NCBI GenBank assembly: GCA_005862225.1
Contig: SZXV01000010.1
Location: forward strand, 268,417-332,416
DNA: 64,000 bases
Source: Chlorobium sp.
GTDB taxonomy: Bacteria; Bacteroidota; Chlorobiia; Chlorobiales; Chlorobiaceae
Direction of reading: 5' to 3'
A program made the position numbers and the translations under genes. Positions within the stretch are counted from its first letter, which is position 1. Every line of letters starts with the position of its first letter. The notes below the pieces were generated by a model. It made no database searches. It was given only the letters and a program-made list of their open reading frames with translations, and was not told the DNA's origin. Below are positions 1 to 8,034 of this stretch, in pieces.

Positions 1-402
1 CAATTCACCGGTACTCTGAGCAATAAAATCCTCTACAGAGATAATTTCCGGCGGTGTCCCAGCATGCTGCACCAGCATCCGTGCCACTCCCGTCTGAACA
101 CCGTCGCCCTGCCCCCTGTCAAACCGGGCGACAACGAAATAACGACCGTCCGAATGGCGAGCAATAGCTGGCAATGGAGCCTTGTCGAGGCGAAGTGGAT
201 CCTGCCGGACAATCTTCGATGTCATGCCAAGTTCCCTGGCAGCAAGCAACAGAGCAGTGTTGCCAAATATCAGTTCACCCGTAGCTTCATCCTGTTCAAG
301 TTCAGATGAAAGGCTATGTTTGAGGGTCATCTCATCCACCACAACCTGATGAAAAGCCCCAATAACCTGCAAACAAAAAAATCCTGAATCCATGATGGTC
401 AT
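1..402 (-). CDS. Type I secretion ABC exporter, N-terminal C39-like part (partial)
   Basis: The reading frame is open from an ATG at 402 (second ATG at 393) to the window edge; only about 134 residues are visible. It reads as the C39-like domain that starts HlyB/LapB-type exporters: MDSGFFCLQVIGAFH, then LLLAARELGMTSKIVR and LPAIARHSDGRYFVVAR. The position of the catalytic Cys of true C39 peptidases is Ser (DSG), as expected of a non-cleaving C39-like domain that binds RTX substrates. The gene begins 7 bases after the RTX stop codon, so exporter and substrate are one transcription unit. The family transports unfolded RTX proteins across both membranes together with an MFP and TolC. The ABC membrane and ATPase domains must lie beyond the window. 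Confidence 0.85.
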   Translation of the reverse strand, partial: MTIMDSGFFCLQVIGAFHQVVVDEMTLKHSLSSELEQDEATGELIFGNTALLLAARELGMTSKIVRQDPLRLDKAPLPAIARHSDGRYFVVARFDRGQGDGVQTGVARMLVQHAGTPPEIISVEDFIAQSTGEL

Positions 403-409
403 TCACAGC

Positions 410-3400
410 TTAACCCCAACTGGCAGCCAACACCGGGGCAAGCTGTGACTGCATGGCCTGTGGCAATACCGTCTGACCAGTCGCCGGAGCATTCATGACC
501 GACATAGCCTGAACCAGCGCATCAATATTGGCATCGGTCAAAACCTTGCCATCTCCTGCACGAATCTGCTCGATGTGATTGGCCGACCCCGAATACCAGT
601 CACGTATTGCTACACTGTCTGTTCCACCGATGATGCTGACAACGAGATCATTGCCAACATGACGCAACCAGAGCTGCTCATAGGTGACATCACTGGCAAA
701 TGCAAGAACATCATTATTGCCTGCCGTAGCATCCGTATCGGCAATCACGTCCTGGCCACCACCGCGAGCAAAACGATAGAGATCATTGCCCCGACCGCCA
801 GTTAAGTTATCATTACCAACTCCGCCATCGAGCACATCGTTTCCTGCGCCGCCATCCAGCGTGTCGTCTCCAGCGCCACCGACCAGCGTATCGTTGCCAT
901 CCGCCCCCTGCAGGAGGTCGTTACCAGCAAGCCCCGAGAGCACATTATCCCCCCGGTTCCCCACTACCGTGTTGTTTAGCTCGTTGCCGGTGGCATTGAT
1001 ATCCTCCTGCCAGAACTTGACCGGTGCAGTGGTATAGATGGCATAAGCACCCGTGATGTTCACGGCATTCCGGAACGTCTCGATATCGACAAACCGCGTC
1101 ATATCGCTAACCAGACCTCGACCAGAATCCGCGATATAAAATCCCATGAGCGTGCCATCCGTCTCACGATAGACCGCTCCAGTCAAGGTAACTGCATGGT
1201 TGGCACTGCCGTTGCCATTGTAAGCTGAATCACCCCAGAGCTGTCCGGCATTCACCCCAAGTATAACGCCGCGACCGCTTCGCACCAGATTGGCAACTCC
1301 CGATTCGTTATACCCCATCACCACATCATTGCGAATGCCATAACTATCCAGAATCGCGCGTTGCTGAGTGACGTTCGACCCACCAAGCTGCCAAGCTGGC
1401 AGACTCGGGTTGTTCAACGCCCAGTTATTCTGAATTGCCAGATTGATGATTTGACTCTCACTCGTCGGACGGCCTGTCTGGGTAATAAGATTAGCAATAG
1501 AGGTGAGCGCGCAGGTGCCCTGATAGTTCTGAACAGCATCTCCCTGCATGTAATCGAGTTCGTTTCGTTTTGGATAGCCATAAACCAGAACGCTTTCTCC
1601 GTTGACAAGGCCGCTTTCAGGTTTCGCAAAATCCAGCAGCAGCAGATTCTCCACATTGCCGCCAAGCTGATAACTGATGCTGCTTTGCACCGTATCGGTG
1701 CCTTCACCAGCCAGTTCCGTCACCACATCGCCAATATTATCCACATAATAGATATCGTTGCCCTGCCCGCCGATCATGGTATCGGCACCAGTCACGCCAT
1801 CAAGAATGTTATCTGAACTGTTGCCAACAATCAGGTTGTCAATCGCATTGCCCGTGCCGTTGATGGACAAACCCTCAATCAGCCGCAGCTCTTCGATATT
1901 TGCATTCAACAGGTAGTTCGTGTTCGTGATCACCGTGTCGTAGCCTTCCCCTGCGGCTTCATATATGGTGTCGTTGACACTGTTGACGATATAGGTGTCA
2001 TTGCCCGTGCCGCCGACCATGATGTCCGAACCCGCTCCACCATCCAGGTAGTCATTACCAACGCCGCCGATAAGCGTATCGTGACCGGAACCACCATAGA
2101 GATAGTCGTCGTCGGTTTCTCCGACACCGAGCGTCTGCTTTGTTTCGTTGCTGGCCGTAAAGCCCATGAGCACATCATCGCCATCACCGCCATACAGGGT
2201 GTCATCCCCAACCTGTCCAAAGAGATTGTCGTTGCCGCCGTCGCCATACAGGATGTCACTACCGACACCACCCTGCAGTTCATCGCGGCCATCGCCCCCA
2301 TAGAGCAGATCGCCCCCAAGGCCGCCAATCAGGATATCGTTTCCCGCCCCGCCAGATATTGTATCATCATCTGTTTCGCCAGCACTGAGCGTCTGCTTTG
2401 CTTCATTCGAACCGGTAAATCCCATCAACAGATCGTTGCCATCACCACCCCAGAGGGCGTCGTTGCCCACCTGACCAAACAGCTTGTCGTCGCCAGCCCC
2501 ACCAACAAGCTGGTCGTTACCTTCGTTACCCTGCAGTTCATCGGCGCCATCGCCGCCAAAGAGCGTATCGGCTCCTTCACCTCCAAGCAGAATATCGTTA
2601 CCGATACCGCCGTCCAGATAGTCATTGCCCAACCCGCCATAGATGTTGTCGTTGCCGCCTTCCCCATACACGGTGTCGTCGTCCGTTTCGCTGAGGTTCA
2701 ACGTCTGCTTCGCTTCGTTCGAAGGCGTAAAGCCAACCAGAATGTCGTTACCATCCCCGCCCCAGAGAGTGTCGTTGCCAACCTGTCCGAATAGTTTGTC
2801 GTCGCCAGACCCACCAACAAGCTGGTCGTTGCCTTCGTTGCCCTGCAGTTCATCGGCACCGTCGCCACCAAAAAGCCGGTCATCACCTTGACCTCCCTTC
2901 AGCAGGTCGTTTTCTGTTCCACCATCCATATAATCGTTGCCCAGTCCTCCAAAGAGGCTGTCGACACCAGCTCCCCCATAAAGATAATCGTCGTCCGTTT
3001 CACCAGCACTGAGCGTCTGCTTTGCTTCATTCGTGCCGGTAAATCCCATCAAGAGATCGTTACCATCACCACCCCAGAGAGTATCGTTACCGACCTGTCC
3101 GAACAGTTTGTCGTCGCCCGTACCGCCTACAAGCTGATCGTTGCCTTCGTTGCCCTGCAATTCATCGGCCCCATCACCGCCAAAAAGGATATCGTTCCCC
3201 TGACCTCCGACGAGAACATCGTTGTCTGCGCCTCCATCCAGATAGTCATTACCCAGTCCGCCATAGACGCTGTCGATCCCGGCGCCTCCGTAGAGATAAT
3301 CGTCGTCGGTTTCTCCTGCATTCAGAGTCTGCTTGGCATCGTTCGTCGGCGTAAAGCCCATCAGCAGGTCGTTGCCGTCTCCGCCATTGAGCGTGTCGCT

Positions 3401-4987
3401 ACCGACATAGCCAAACAGCGAATCATCGCCCGCACCTCCATCCAGATAGTCGCTGCCATCCTGACCCAGCAGCGTATCGGTGCCCTCCTCGCCATAGAGC
3501 TTGTCGTTGCCGGCATAGCCATAGAGGGTATCGTTGCCCGTGCCGCCCCAGATGCTGTCATTACCAGCAGAGCCTCCAACCTGGTCATTGCCGCCACCAG
3601 CCATGAAGTTTGTCAATACAGTCGGGAACCACGACGCATAGGCTCTGTAGTAACCAGAGTCGAAGCTGTCGTTGCCGTCCGTGCCGATCAGGGTGTTCCG
3701 GGTGTTGTTTTTGATCTTGATCTGAGTTGACGACCAGTCTATCCACTGGATGGAGCTGATCCAGTAGCGGTTGTCGGTATCGCGCAGTGTCCGGTAGTTG
3801 CTGGCGGGTACTGGCTGCGTTTTATTACTTTGGAGAGGCTGAGTAAGCGTGACAACTGATGGCTGCTGCCTACTCGTCGCTGTCGGTGCCGCAACCTCAT
3901 AGCCTGCCATCACCGCATTGCCGCGCGTTACATTGCTCCAGTTTACCGACCTGATCGCACTCTTCACCGCATTGAGCTCCCCGGCATCAAGGTGCCCGTT
4001 CTCGTTCAGATCCGTCAGCAGCTTCAGACTCGATGCCTCCGCCACACTCAACACTCCGTCGTGGTTCGCGTCCAAGCCCTGAAGCGTCGCCAAGCTCACC
4101 CGCCGCCCACTGCTATCAACCAGCACCCCCGTCTTGCCGGCGATTGAAAGGGCATTGTCGTAAGTAGTACTCTGGCTGTCGTAGAATGCCCCGATCGGGT
4201 CCAGAGTCAGGTTCTGCCAGGAGTATGAGCTCGTAGAGATATCCGATAACCACCACGAGGAAATTGAGGTTGTCAAATTCCAATAGGTATTCGAGTCTAT
4301 CAAACCATTTACAAAGTCCTGACGAATCGAGTACTCTGTGTCCAGAACCTTCTCTGAAAGCTCGGCTTGTGCCAATACCACTATCTCGGGAGCACAATAT
4401 CCTGATTCCGGGTCCCAATACACTGTTCCCTGACCACTGTTACCATCATAAGTGCTGCTCTGGTCAATACCTTGACTCAATTTATACTCGTAAGTATTTA
4501 AGGAATCATCGACACGTTCCGAATTAAATTGTGGTACAAGAGTACCTTGATATCCTCCCGGATTGATCCCGTTTCCCGGATTGAGTCCACCGACCTCCAT
4601 AGCTTTCCATGTGTAATCAATACAGCTATTAAAAAAACCGTTATAGTGAAGCTGAAATGATTGATAATTCCCGTTTATGTCTTTGACTGCTACCCAACTG
4701 TCAGGCGCTGCGTTGGCAGTTGCTTCACCAAATGCTTTCATCGCATCATAACGGGCTTGGGATATCCAGACAGTTCGAGTATAGGGACGATCAAGATAGT
4801 TAGAACTGTCGGTTCTATTTACTTCTCCTGGGCCCCATGCTTTTGGCTCACCTTGCGGGCCAAAACCATAGCTATTCATATTTCCATTATCATCTGTAAG
4901 TTGGTACCACATATGTCCAGTTACTGAAGGCGTGCCGTCTGCCTTCAGTGTCAATATTGCTGCTTCATTGATCGTAAGCCATGGCAT
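410..4987 (-). CDS. Large RTX calcium-binding protein with embedded C39/papain-like protease domain
   Basis: ATG at 4987 is chosen because GGAGAAG precedes it; a TTG lies 15 bases upstream. About 1525 residues. (1) N-terminal domain ~1-190 with an NSCIDYTWKAM motif, which recalls NlpC/P60-like modules of some RTX proteins (tentative). (2) An EF-hand/dockerin-like segment ~303-345 (DANHDGVLS, DLNENGHLD). (3) RTX nonapeptides (GGxGxDxLx) ~432-1120, including five ~85-105-residue super-repeats. (4) An insert ~1140-1325 with Cys1159 (YQGTCALTS), His1264 (ANHAVTLTG) and Asp1287 (YIADSGRG), the order and spacing of a papain-fold C39-like protease. (5) A second short RTX block. (6) A C-terminal haemolysin-type Ca-binding-related region (DVLAFASDVTYEQLWLR). 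It is probably a T1SS substrate that folds on extracellular calcium; the exporter follows at once. Its biological target is unknown. Confidence 0.88.
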   Translation of the reverse strand: MPWLTINEAAILTLKADGTPSVTGHMWYQLTDDNGNMNSYGFGPQGEPKAWGPGEVNRTDSSNYLDRPYTRTVWISQARYDAMKAFGEATANAAPDSWVAVKDINGNYQSFQLHYNGFFNSCIDYTWKAMEVGGLNPGNGINPGGYQGTLVPQFNSERVDDSLNTYEYKLSQGIDQSSTYDGNSGQGTVYWDPESGYCAPEIVVLAQAELSEKVLDTEYSIRQDFVNGLIDSNTYWNLTTSISSWWLSDISTSSYSWQNLTLDPIGAFYDSQSTTYDNALSIAGKTGVLVDSSGRRVSLATLQGLDANHDGVLSVAEASSLKLLTDLNENGHLDAGELNAVKSAIRSVNWSNVTRGNAVMAGYEVAAPTATSRQQPSVVTLTQPLQSNKTQPVPASNYRTLRDTDNRYWISSIQWIDWSSTQIKIKNNTRNTLIGTDGNDSFDSGYYRAYASWFPTVLTNFMAGGGNDQVGGSAGNDSIWGGTGNDTLYGYAGNDKLYGEEGTDTLLGQDGSDYLDGGAGDDSLFGYVGSDTLNGGDGNDLLMGFTPTNDAKQTLNAGETDDDYLYGGAGIDSVYGGLGNDYLDGGADNDVLVGGQGNDILFGGDGADELQGNEGNDQLVGGTGDDKLFGQVGNDTLWGGDGNDLLMGFTGTNEAKQTLSAGETDDDYLYGGAGVDSLFGGLGNDYMDGGTENDLLKGGQGDDRLFGGDGADELQGNEGNDQLVGGSGDDKLFGQVGNDTLWGGDGNDILVGFTPSNEAKQTLNLSETDDDTVYGEGGNDNIYGGLGNDYLDGGIGNDILLGGEGADTLFGGDGADELQGNEGNDQLVGGAGDDKLFGQVGNDALWGGDGNDLLMGFTGSNEAKQTLSAGETDDDTISGGAGNDILIGGLGGDLLYGGDGRDELQGGVGSDILYGDGGNDNLFGQVGDDTLYGGDGDDVLMGFTASNETKQTLGVGETDDDYLYGGSGHDTLIGGVGNDYLDGGAGSDIMVGGTGNDTYIVNSVNDTIYEAAGEGYDTVITNTNYLLNANIEELRLIEGLSINGTGNAIDNLIVGNSSDNILDGVTGADTMIGGQGNDIYYVDNIGDVVTELAGEGTDTVQSSISYQLGGNVENLLLLDFAKPESGLVNGESVLVYGYPKRNELDYMQGDAVQNYQGTCALTSIANLITQTGRPTSESQIINLAIQNNWALNNPSLPAWQLGGSNVTQQRAILDSYGIRNDVVMGYNESGVANLVRSGRGVILGVNAGQLWGDSAYNGNGSANHAVTLTGAVYRETDGTLMGFYIADSGRGLVSDMTRFVDIETFRNAVNITGAYAIYTTAPVKFWQEDINATGNELNNTVVGNRGDNVLSGLAGNDLLQGADGNDTLVGGAGDDTLDGGAGNDVLDGGVGNDNLTGGRGNDLYRFARGGGQDVIADTDATAGNNDVLAFASDVTYEQLWLRHVGNDLVVSIIGGTDSVAIRDWYSGSANHIEQIRAGDGKVLTDANIDALVQAMSVMNAPATGQTVLPQAMQSQLAPVLAASWG
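2121..3365 (-). repeat. Five long super-repeats inside the RTX array
   Basis: Within the RTX array the segment (M/V)GFT.(T/S)N(E/D).KQTL...ETDDD recurs five times, at about 3311-3365, 3001-3050, 2695-2745, 2371-2430 and 2121-2170. The period is ~310-325 bases, shortened to ~255 for the last copy. Between the copies lie the blocks LWGGDGND, GGLGNDY, DGADELQGNEGND and DDKLFGQVGND in constant order. This indicates growth of the gene by tandem duplication of a ~105-residue unit, with later divergence. Confidence 0.85.
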
Positions 4988-5106
4988 AGTTATCTTCTCC
5001 AATGATTTTAGTTTAGATTTATAACAACTTCATTAATGCTTTTTTACATCTGGATGGTGATATTTCATAACTAGCAAAATATCATCAAAGAAAAAAATAA
5101 CACATT

Positions 5107-5538
5107 TTACTGTCCGTATTTTTTTTGAATAAAGTTGAATATTCCACGAATAAAAAGAACAAAAAACATAGGAAATGCGCAATGAAATAGAATAATAAAT
5201 ACATAATTAATAATAACACTAAAAACGACACCTTCGATAGGCATTCTATATACTTGATACTGCTCACTAAGCATATAGAATATTACCAGAGCCAGTACTG
5301 AAAGAAACACACACATCACAACCGACATACAGGCATAACGAAAGCTATCCGTAAAAAATGCGACAACTAATAAGCAAATAAAAACAATGTCAGATGTAAG
5401 TATGAAAGGATATGGTAAAAAATAGCTCCATTTAGGCCAAGGTGCCGATTTTGCAAAGAGAAACATATCCCGCCATATGACCATTACCAATGAAAGCATA
5501 ATCAAGCTTGCAAAAAATGCTATTCTGTTCCGCCGCAT
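5107..5538 (-). CDS. Small integral membrane protein of unknown function, copy 1
   Basis: 143 residues from the ATG at 5538 (a TTG at 5544 is also possible). About four hydrophobic segments are visible: SLIMLSLVMVIW near residue 12, DIVFICLLVVAFF near 50, SVVMCVFLSVLALVIFYML near 70 and VIINYVFIILFHCAFPMFFVLFI near 107; the C-terminus is basic (FIQKKYGQ). I recognise no family. It lies ~120 bases upstream of the RTX gene on the same strand and has a diverged paralogue immediately upstream, so a role tied to the RTX/T1SS locus is possible but only inferred. Confidence 0.6.
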   Translation of the reverse strand: MRRNRIAFFASLIMLSLVMVIWRDMFLFAKSAPWPKWSYFLPYPFILTSDIVFICLLVVAFFTDSFRYACMSVVMCVFLSVLALVIFYMLSEQYQVYRMPIEGVVFSVIINYVFIILFHCAFPMFFVLFIRGIFNFIQKKYGQ

Positions 5539-5699
5539 AATCAATCGCTTTTTTATTTAAAAAAAACTTCCCTTATGACACCTCAATATTTCAGGATTTA
5601 CATATAATAATACTTGCGTTCACGTATCTCAAATGAACGTAATTCGTGTCACACATTCCGATACAAAACAACACATCCACAAAATAAATAAGCAAGAAG

Positions 5700-6101
5700 C
5701 TACCGACATTTTTTTTGAACATAATCGACTACAGCACGTATAAGCACAACAAAAAATACTGGAAATGCTCAATGAAAAAGAATAATGAATAAGTAGTTAC
5801 CTATACGATTAGACAAGGGATAACTTATAGTTGTCATCCAGGTGATGACAGGAACTAAAAGTGATAAAAGCACACATATCATAACTAATGCACAGGCAGA
5901 ACGAAAGCTATCCGTAAAAAATGCAACTGGCAACACACAAACAATAAGAATATCAGATGCAAGTATAAAAGAATAGGGTAAAAAATAGCTCCACTTAGGC
6001 ACCGGAGCCGATTTTGCAAAGAGAAACATATCCCTCCAGATGATCATCGCCACTGAAAGCATAATCAAGCTTGCAAAAAATGATATTCTGTTCCGCTGCA
6101 T
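5700..6101 (-). pseudogene. Small membrane protein, copy 2, interrupted by in-frame TGA
   Basis: The first ~110 residues closely match copy 1 (RNRISFFASLIMLS, WRDMFLFAKSAP, PKWSYFLPY). At the point where copy 1 reads FHCAFP the Cys codon TGC is TGA here (5769-5771). The same frame then continues for ~22 codons, AFPVFFVVLIRAVVDYVQ followed by KKCR, and ends at a TAG at 5700-5702, matching the copy 1 C-terminus. One base change therefore ended an otherwise colinear paralogue. A truncated 111-residue protein could still be made; about a dozen residues of the third hydrophobic region are also missing compared with copy 1. Confidence 0.7.
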
Positions 6102-6329
6102 AATCAATCACTTTTTAACCGAGGCAGAATGAACAATGATCAAAAAAACATAACCACAGGTATAACGCAAGAGTAACAACAAACGACAACTGCCGGACAA
6201 TAGCTCAATCAGGTGACTGAAAGGGGAAAAGTTGGACTTTTTTTGTTGGCAAAGCCCTTCATCTCCCTATTTATTTTAGTGTATAAATTAAGTATAATAA
6301 ATCGAGCTGAACAATCAAAATATTTTTAC

Positions 6330-6705
6330 GGGAAATTGTAATCTGTGAATAAAGCGCTGTGGCCGACAGCGCCGAAGCTATCATTGCCATCGGTGCCGGT
6401 CAGGGGGTTCCGGGTGCTGTTGTTGATTTTGATCCGTGTTGACAGATCAGTCAATTCACTTGAGGGAGCTGTTCGTATAAAGGTTGTCGGTGGTCGTACC
6501 GCGTCCGGCAGTTGCCTGCAAGCCTTGCCTGCGTTGTATTGCTCTGGATGGGCTGAGTCAACGTGATGACTGATGGCTGCTTGTCGCTTGCAGTGCCACA
6601 AGCTCATAGCCTATGATCACCGCATTGAGCACCCCGACATCAAGATGCCTGTTCTCGTTCAGATTCGTCAGTAGCTTGAAACTCAATGCCTCAGCCACAT
6701 TCAAG
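6330..6705 (-). pseudogene. Decayed fragment of a second RTX gene
   Basis: The minus strand encodes RIKINNSTRNPLTGTDGNDSF, which matches RIKxNNTRNTLIGTDGNDSF-like residues ~425-447 of the intact RTX gene. The flanking DNA at 6605-6705 matches the EF-hand-like part of that gene (about 3895-4050) with an internal deletion of ~60 bases. No long open frame links the pieces, and upstream and downstream homology is gone. With the adjacent membrane-protein paralogue it points to an old duplication of the RTX region. The flanks 6108-6329 and 6706-6944 are AT-rich and show no gene that I can support. Confidence 0.75.
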
Positions 6706-6944
6706 CGTTACGCAAAAATGATTGATGTAAACTGGTTTTAGGACATCGGGAATACCTTTGAGTTCAGCCAGCATAATCATTGCCATTTTTCAGAACTATC
6801 AATATATTTTCCAAGGAGTTGTACTTGCTATGCATGCATCAAAATAATTACAATCAATGATACTATCCAGTTTTAATCTTTGACAAGGGAACCAAAAATG
6901 CAGAGTGTTGAACGACATCGCAACTGGAAACATGTTGAGTAAAT

Positions 6945-7274
6945 TCAGCCTGCGGAAGTGGCCTCATCTATCCAGTTCAGATAATCACCAAAGCCGGCAG
7001 TGATCGAGAGTTGAACAATTTCCGGGATTTGATACGCATGATTTTTTCGGATAAAGTCTTCAAGTTCCGGGTATTGCGATTTTCTCGCTTTTATAAACAG
7101 CAAGCATTCCGGCTCATTGCAAGCCTCCCCTTTCCAGAGATAGTAACTTCGTATCTGCTGCACTTGTACACAGGCGGCAAGTTTCTCGACCACAATCTTC
7201 TTTGCCAAATCTTCCGCTTGTTCTGCGGTGGCTACGGTGGTCAACACGACACAATAGGCGGTATCTGCATTCAT
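6945..7274 (-). CDS. cutA: Divalent-cation tolerance protein CutA
   Basis: 109 residues from the ATG at 7274; a TTG at 7301 would add nine residues unlike the family. Typical CutA blocks are visible: YCVVLTTVATAEQAEDLAKKIVVEKLAACVQ at the start (split here by strand and helix), SYYLWKGE, LLFIKARKSQYPELEDFI and HAYQIPEIVQLSITAGFGDYLNWI. CutA is a small trimeric ferredoxin-like protein linked to copper/divalent metal tolerance; its molecular role is still uncertain. It follows the AlkD-like gene by ~30 bases on the same strand, so the two may be co-transcribed. Confidence 0.93.
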   Translation of the reverse strand: MNADTAYCVVLTTVATAEQAEDLAKKIVVEKLAACVQVQQIRSYYLWKGEACNEPECLLFIKARKSQYPELEDFIRKNHAYQIPEIVQLSITAGFGDYLNWIDEATSAG

Positions 7275-7303
7275 GACTGAAGCTTTAAATCTTTGAAGCA
7301 AGT

Positions 7304-8014
7304 TTACGCCAACCCCTTGAGATACATCAGCCGCCTCGCTTCCGGCAACCGTTCAATAGCATACCGAAGCATCACCCTCGGCATCCGGGGGTAATGGAGT
7401 TGCAGGAATGACTCAAGGGTTGGCAGGTCGCGCTTGCCTACCTCGCGGAGCATCCAGCCTGTCGCCTTGTGCAGCAGCTCCTCAGGGTCATCGAGCAAAA
7501 GCTCGGCAAGAGCAAGAGTGTCGTCAAACTCCCCTTTCCGGATAAAATGAAAGGTGGCAAGGATGGCTATCCTTCGCTCCCACATACTCTTCGATGCGGC
7601 AAGCTGGTACAACAACGTCCTGTCACGCAAGCGCAAAAAAGCGCCAACAAGATACTGTGCCGAAATATCTACCAGATCCCAATTGTTTATATACCGGGTA
7701 TGCTCCAGATAGAGATCATGGATGTGCTGACGGACAGTATCATTGCCCTTCGCAAACCGACGCATAAGCAGCAGAAGGGCAAGCAGGCGATCCTCGTGAA
7801 AAGCGGACTCAAGCAGCCGGATAACCTCCGGCAACGGCGTGCCATCGAGCGAAGGAACCATTTTTCTCAGCACCGGTACTCGAATGCCGCGAAAAAGGTC
7901 TCCTTCAGCGTATTCGCCGGGGCCGGTCTTGAAAAACTTCTGGGCAAAGAGCGCTGCTTCCGGATTTGAGAGCGCTTCAAGTTCTTTGATGATCATGGAT
8001 GCTGTAACACTCAT
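7304..8014 (-). CDS. AlkD-like DNA alkylation repair protein
   Basis: 236 residues from the ATG at 8014 (MSVTASMIIKELEAL); a longer in-frame start at 8062 would overlap the end of the upstream gene and adds non-family residues. The protein is a helical HEAT-like repeat protein with the AlkD signature YINNWDLVD, whose Trp and Asp form the DNA-base recognition site in Bacillus AlkD, followed by WERRIAILATFHFIRKGEFDD and LLHKATGWMLREVGKRD. The family removes alkylated purines as a DNA glycosylase. Its start lies 21 bases from the stop of the ABC-F gene, which suggests a shared transcript. Confidence 0.9.
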   Translation of the reverse strand: MSVTASMIIKELEALSNPEAALFAQKFFKTGPGEYAEGDLFRGIRVPVLRKMVPSLDGTPLPEVIRLLESAFHEDRLLALLLLMRRFAKGNDTVRQHIHDLYLEHTRYINNWDLVDISAQYLVGAFLRLRDRTLLYQLAASKSMWERRIAILATFHFIRKGEFDDTLALAELLLDDPEELLHKATGWMLREVGKRDLPTLESFLQLHYPRMPRVMLRYAIERLPEARRLMYLKGLA

Positions 8015-8034
8015 GATAGTAAAGTTTTTAACGA

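Noticed and set aside
2121..3700. Regular repeats that could suggest a CRISPR array
   Set aside because: The repeats are coding RTX nonapeptides with gradual divergence, not identical repeats with unique spacers.
2081..3730. Long plus-strand open frames (237 and 280 residues) opposite the RTX gene
   Set aside because: They mirror the repetitive Gly/Asp codons of the RTX array on the other strand (runs of Ile/Val/Ala); no family marks and no ribosome sites.
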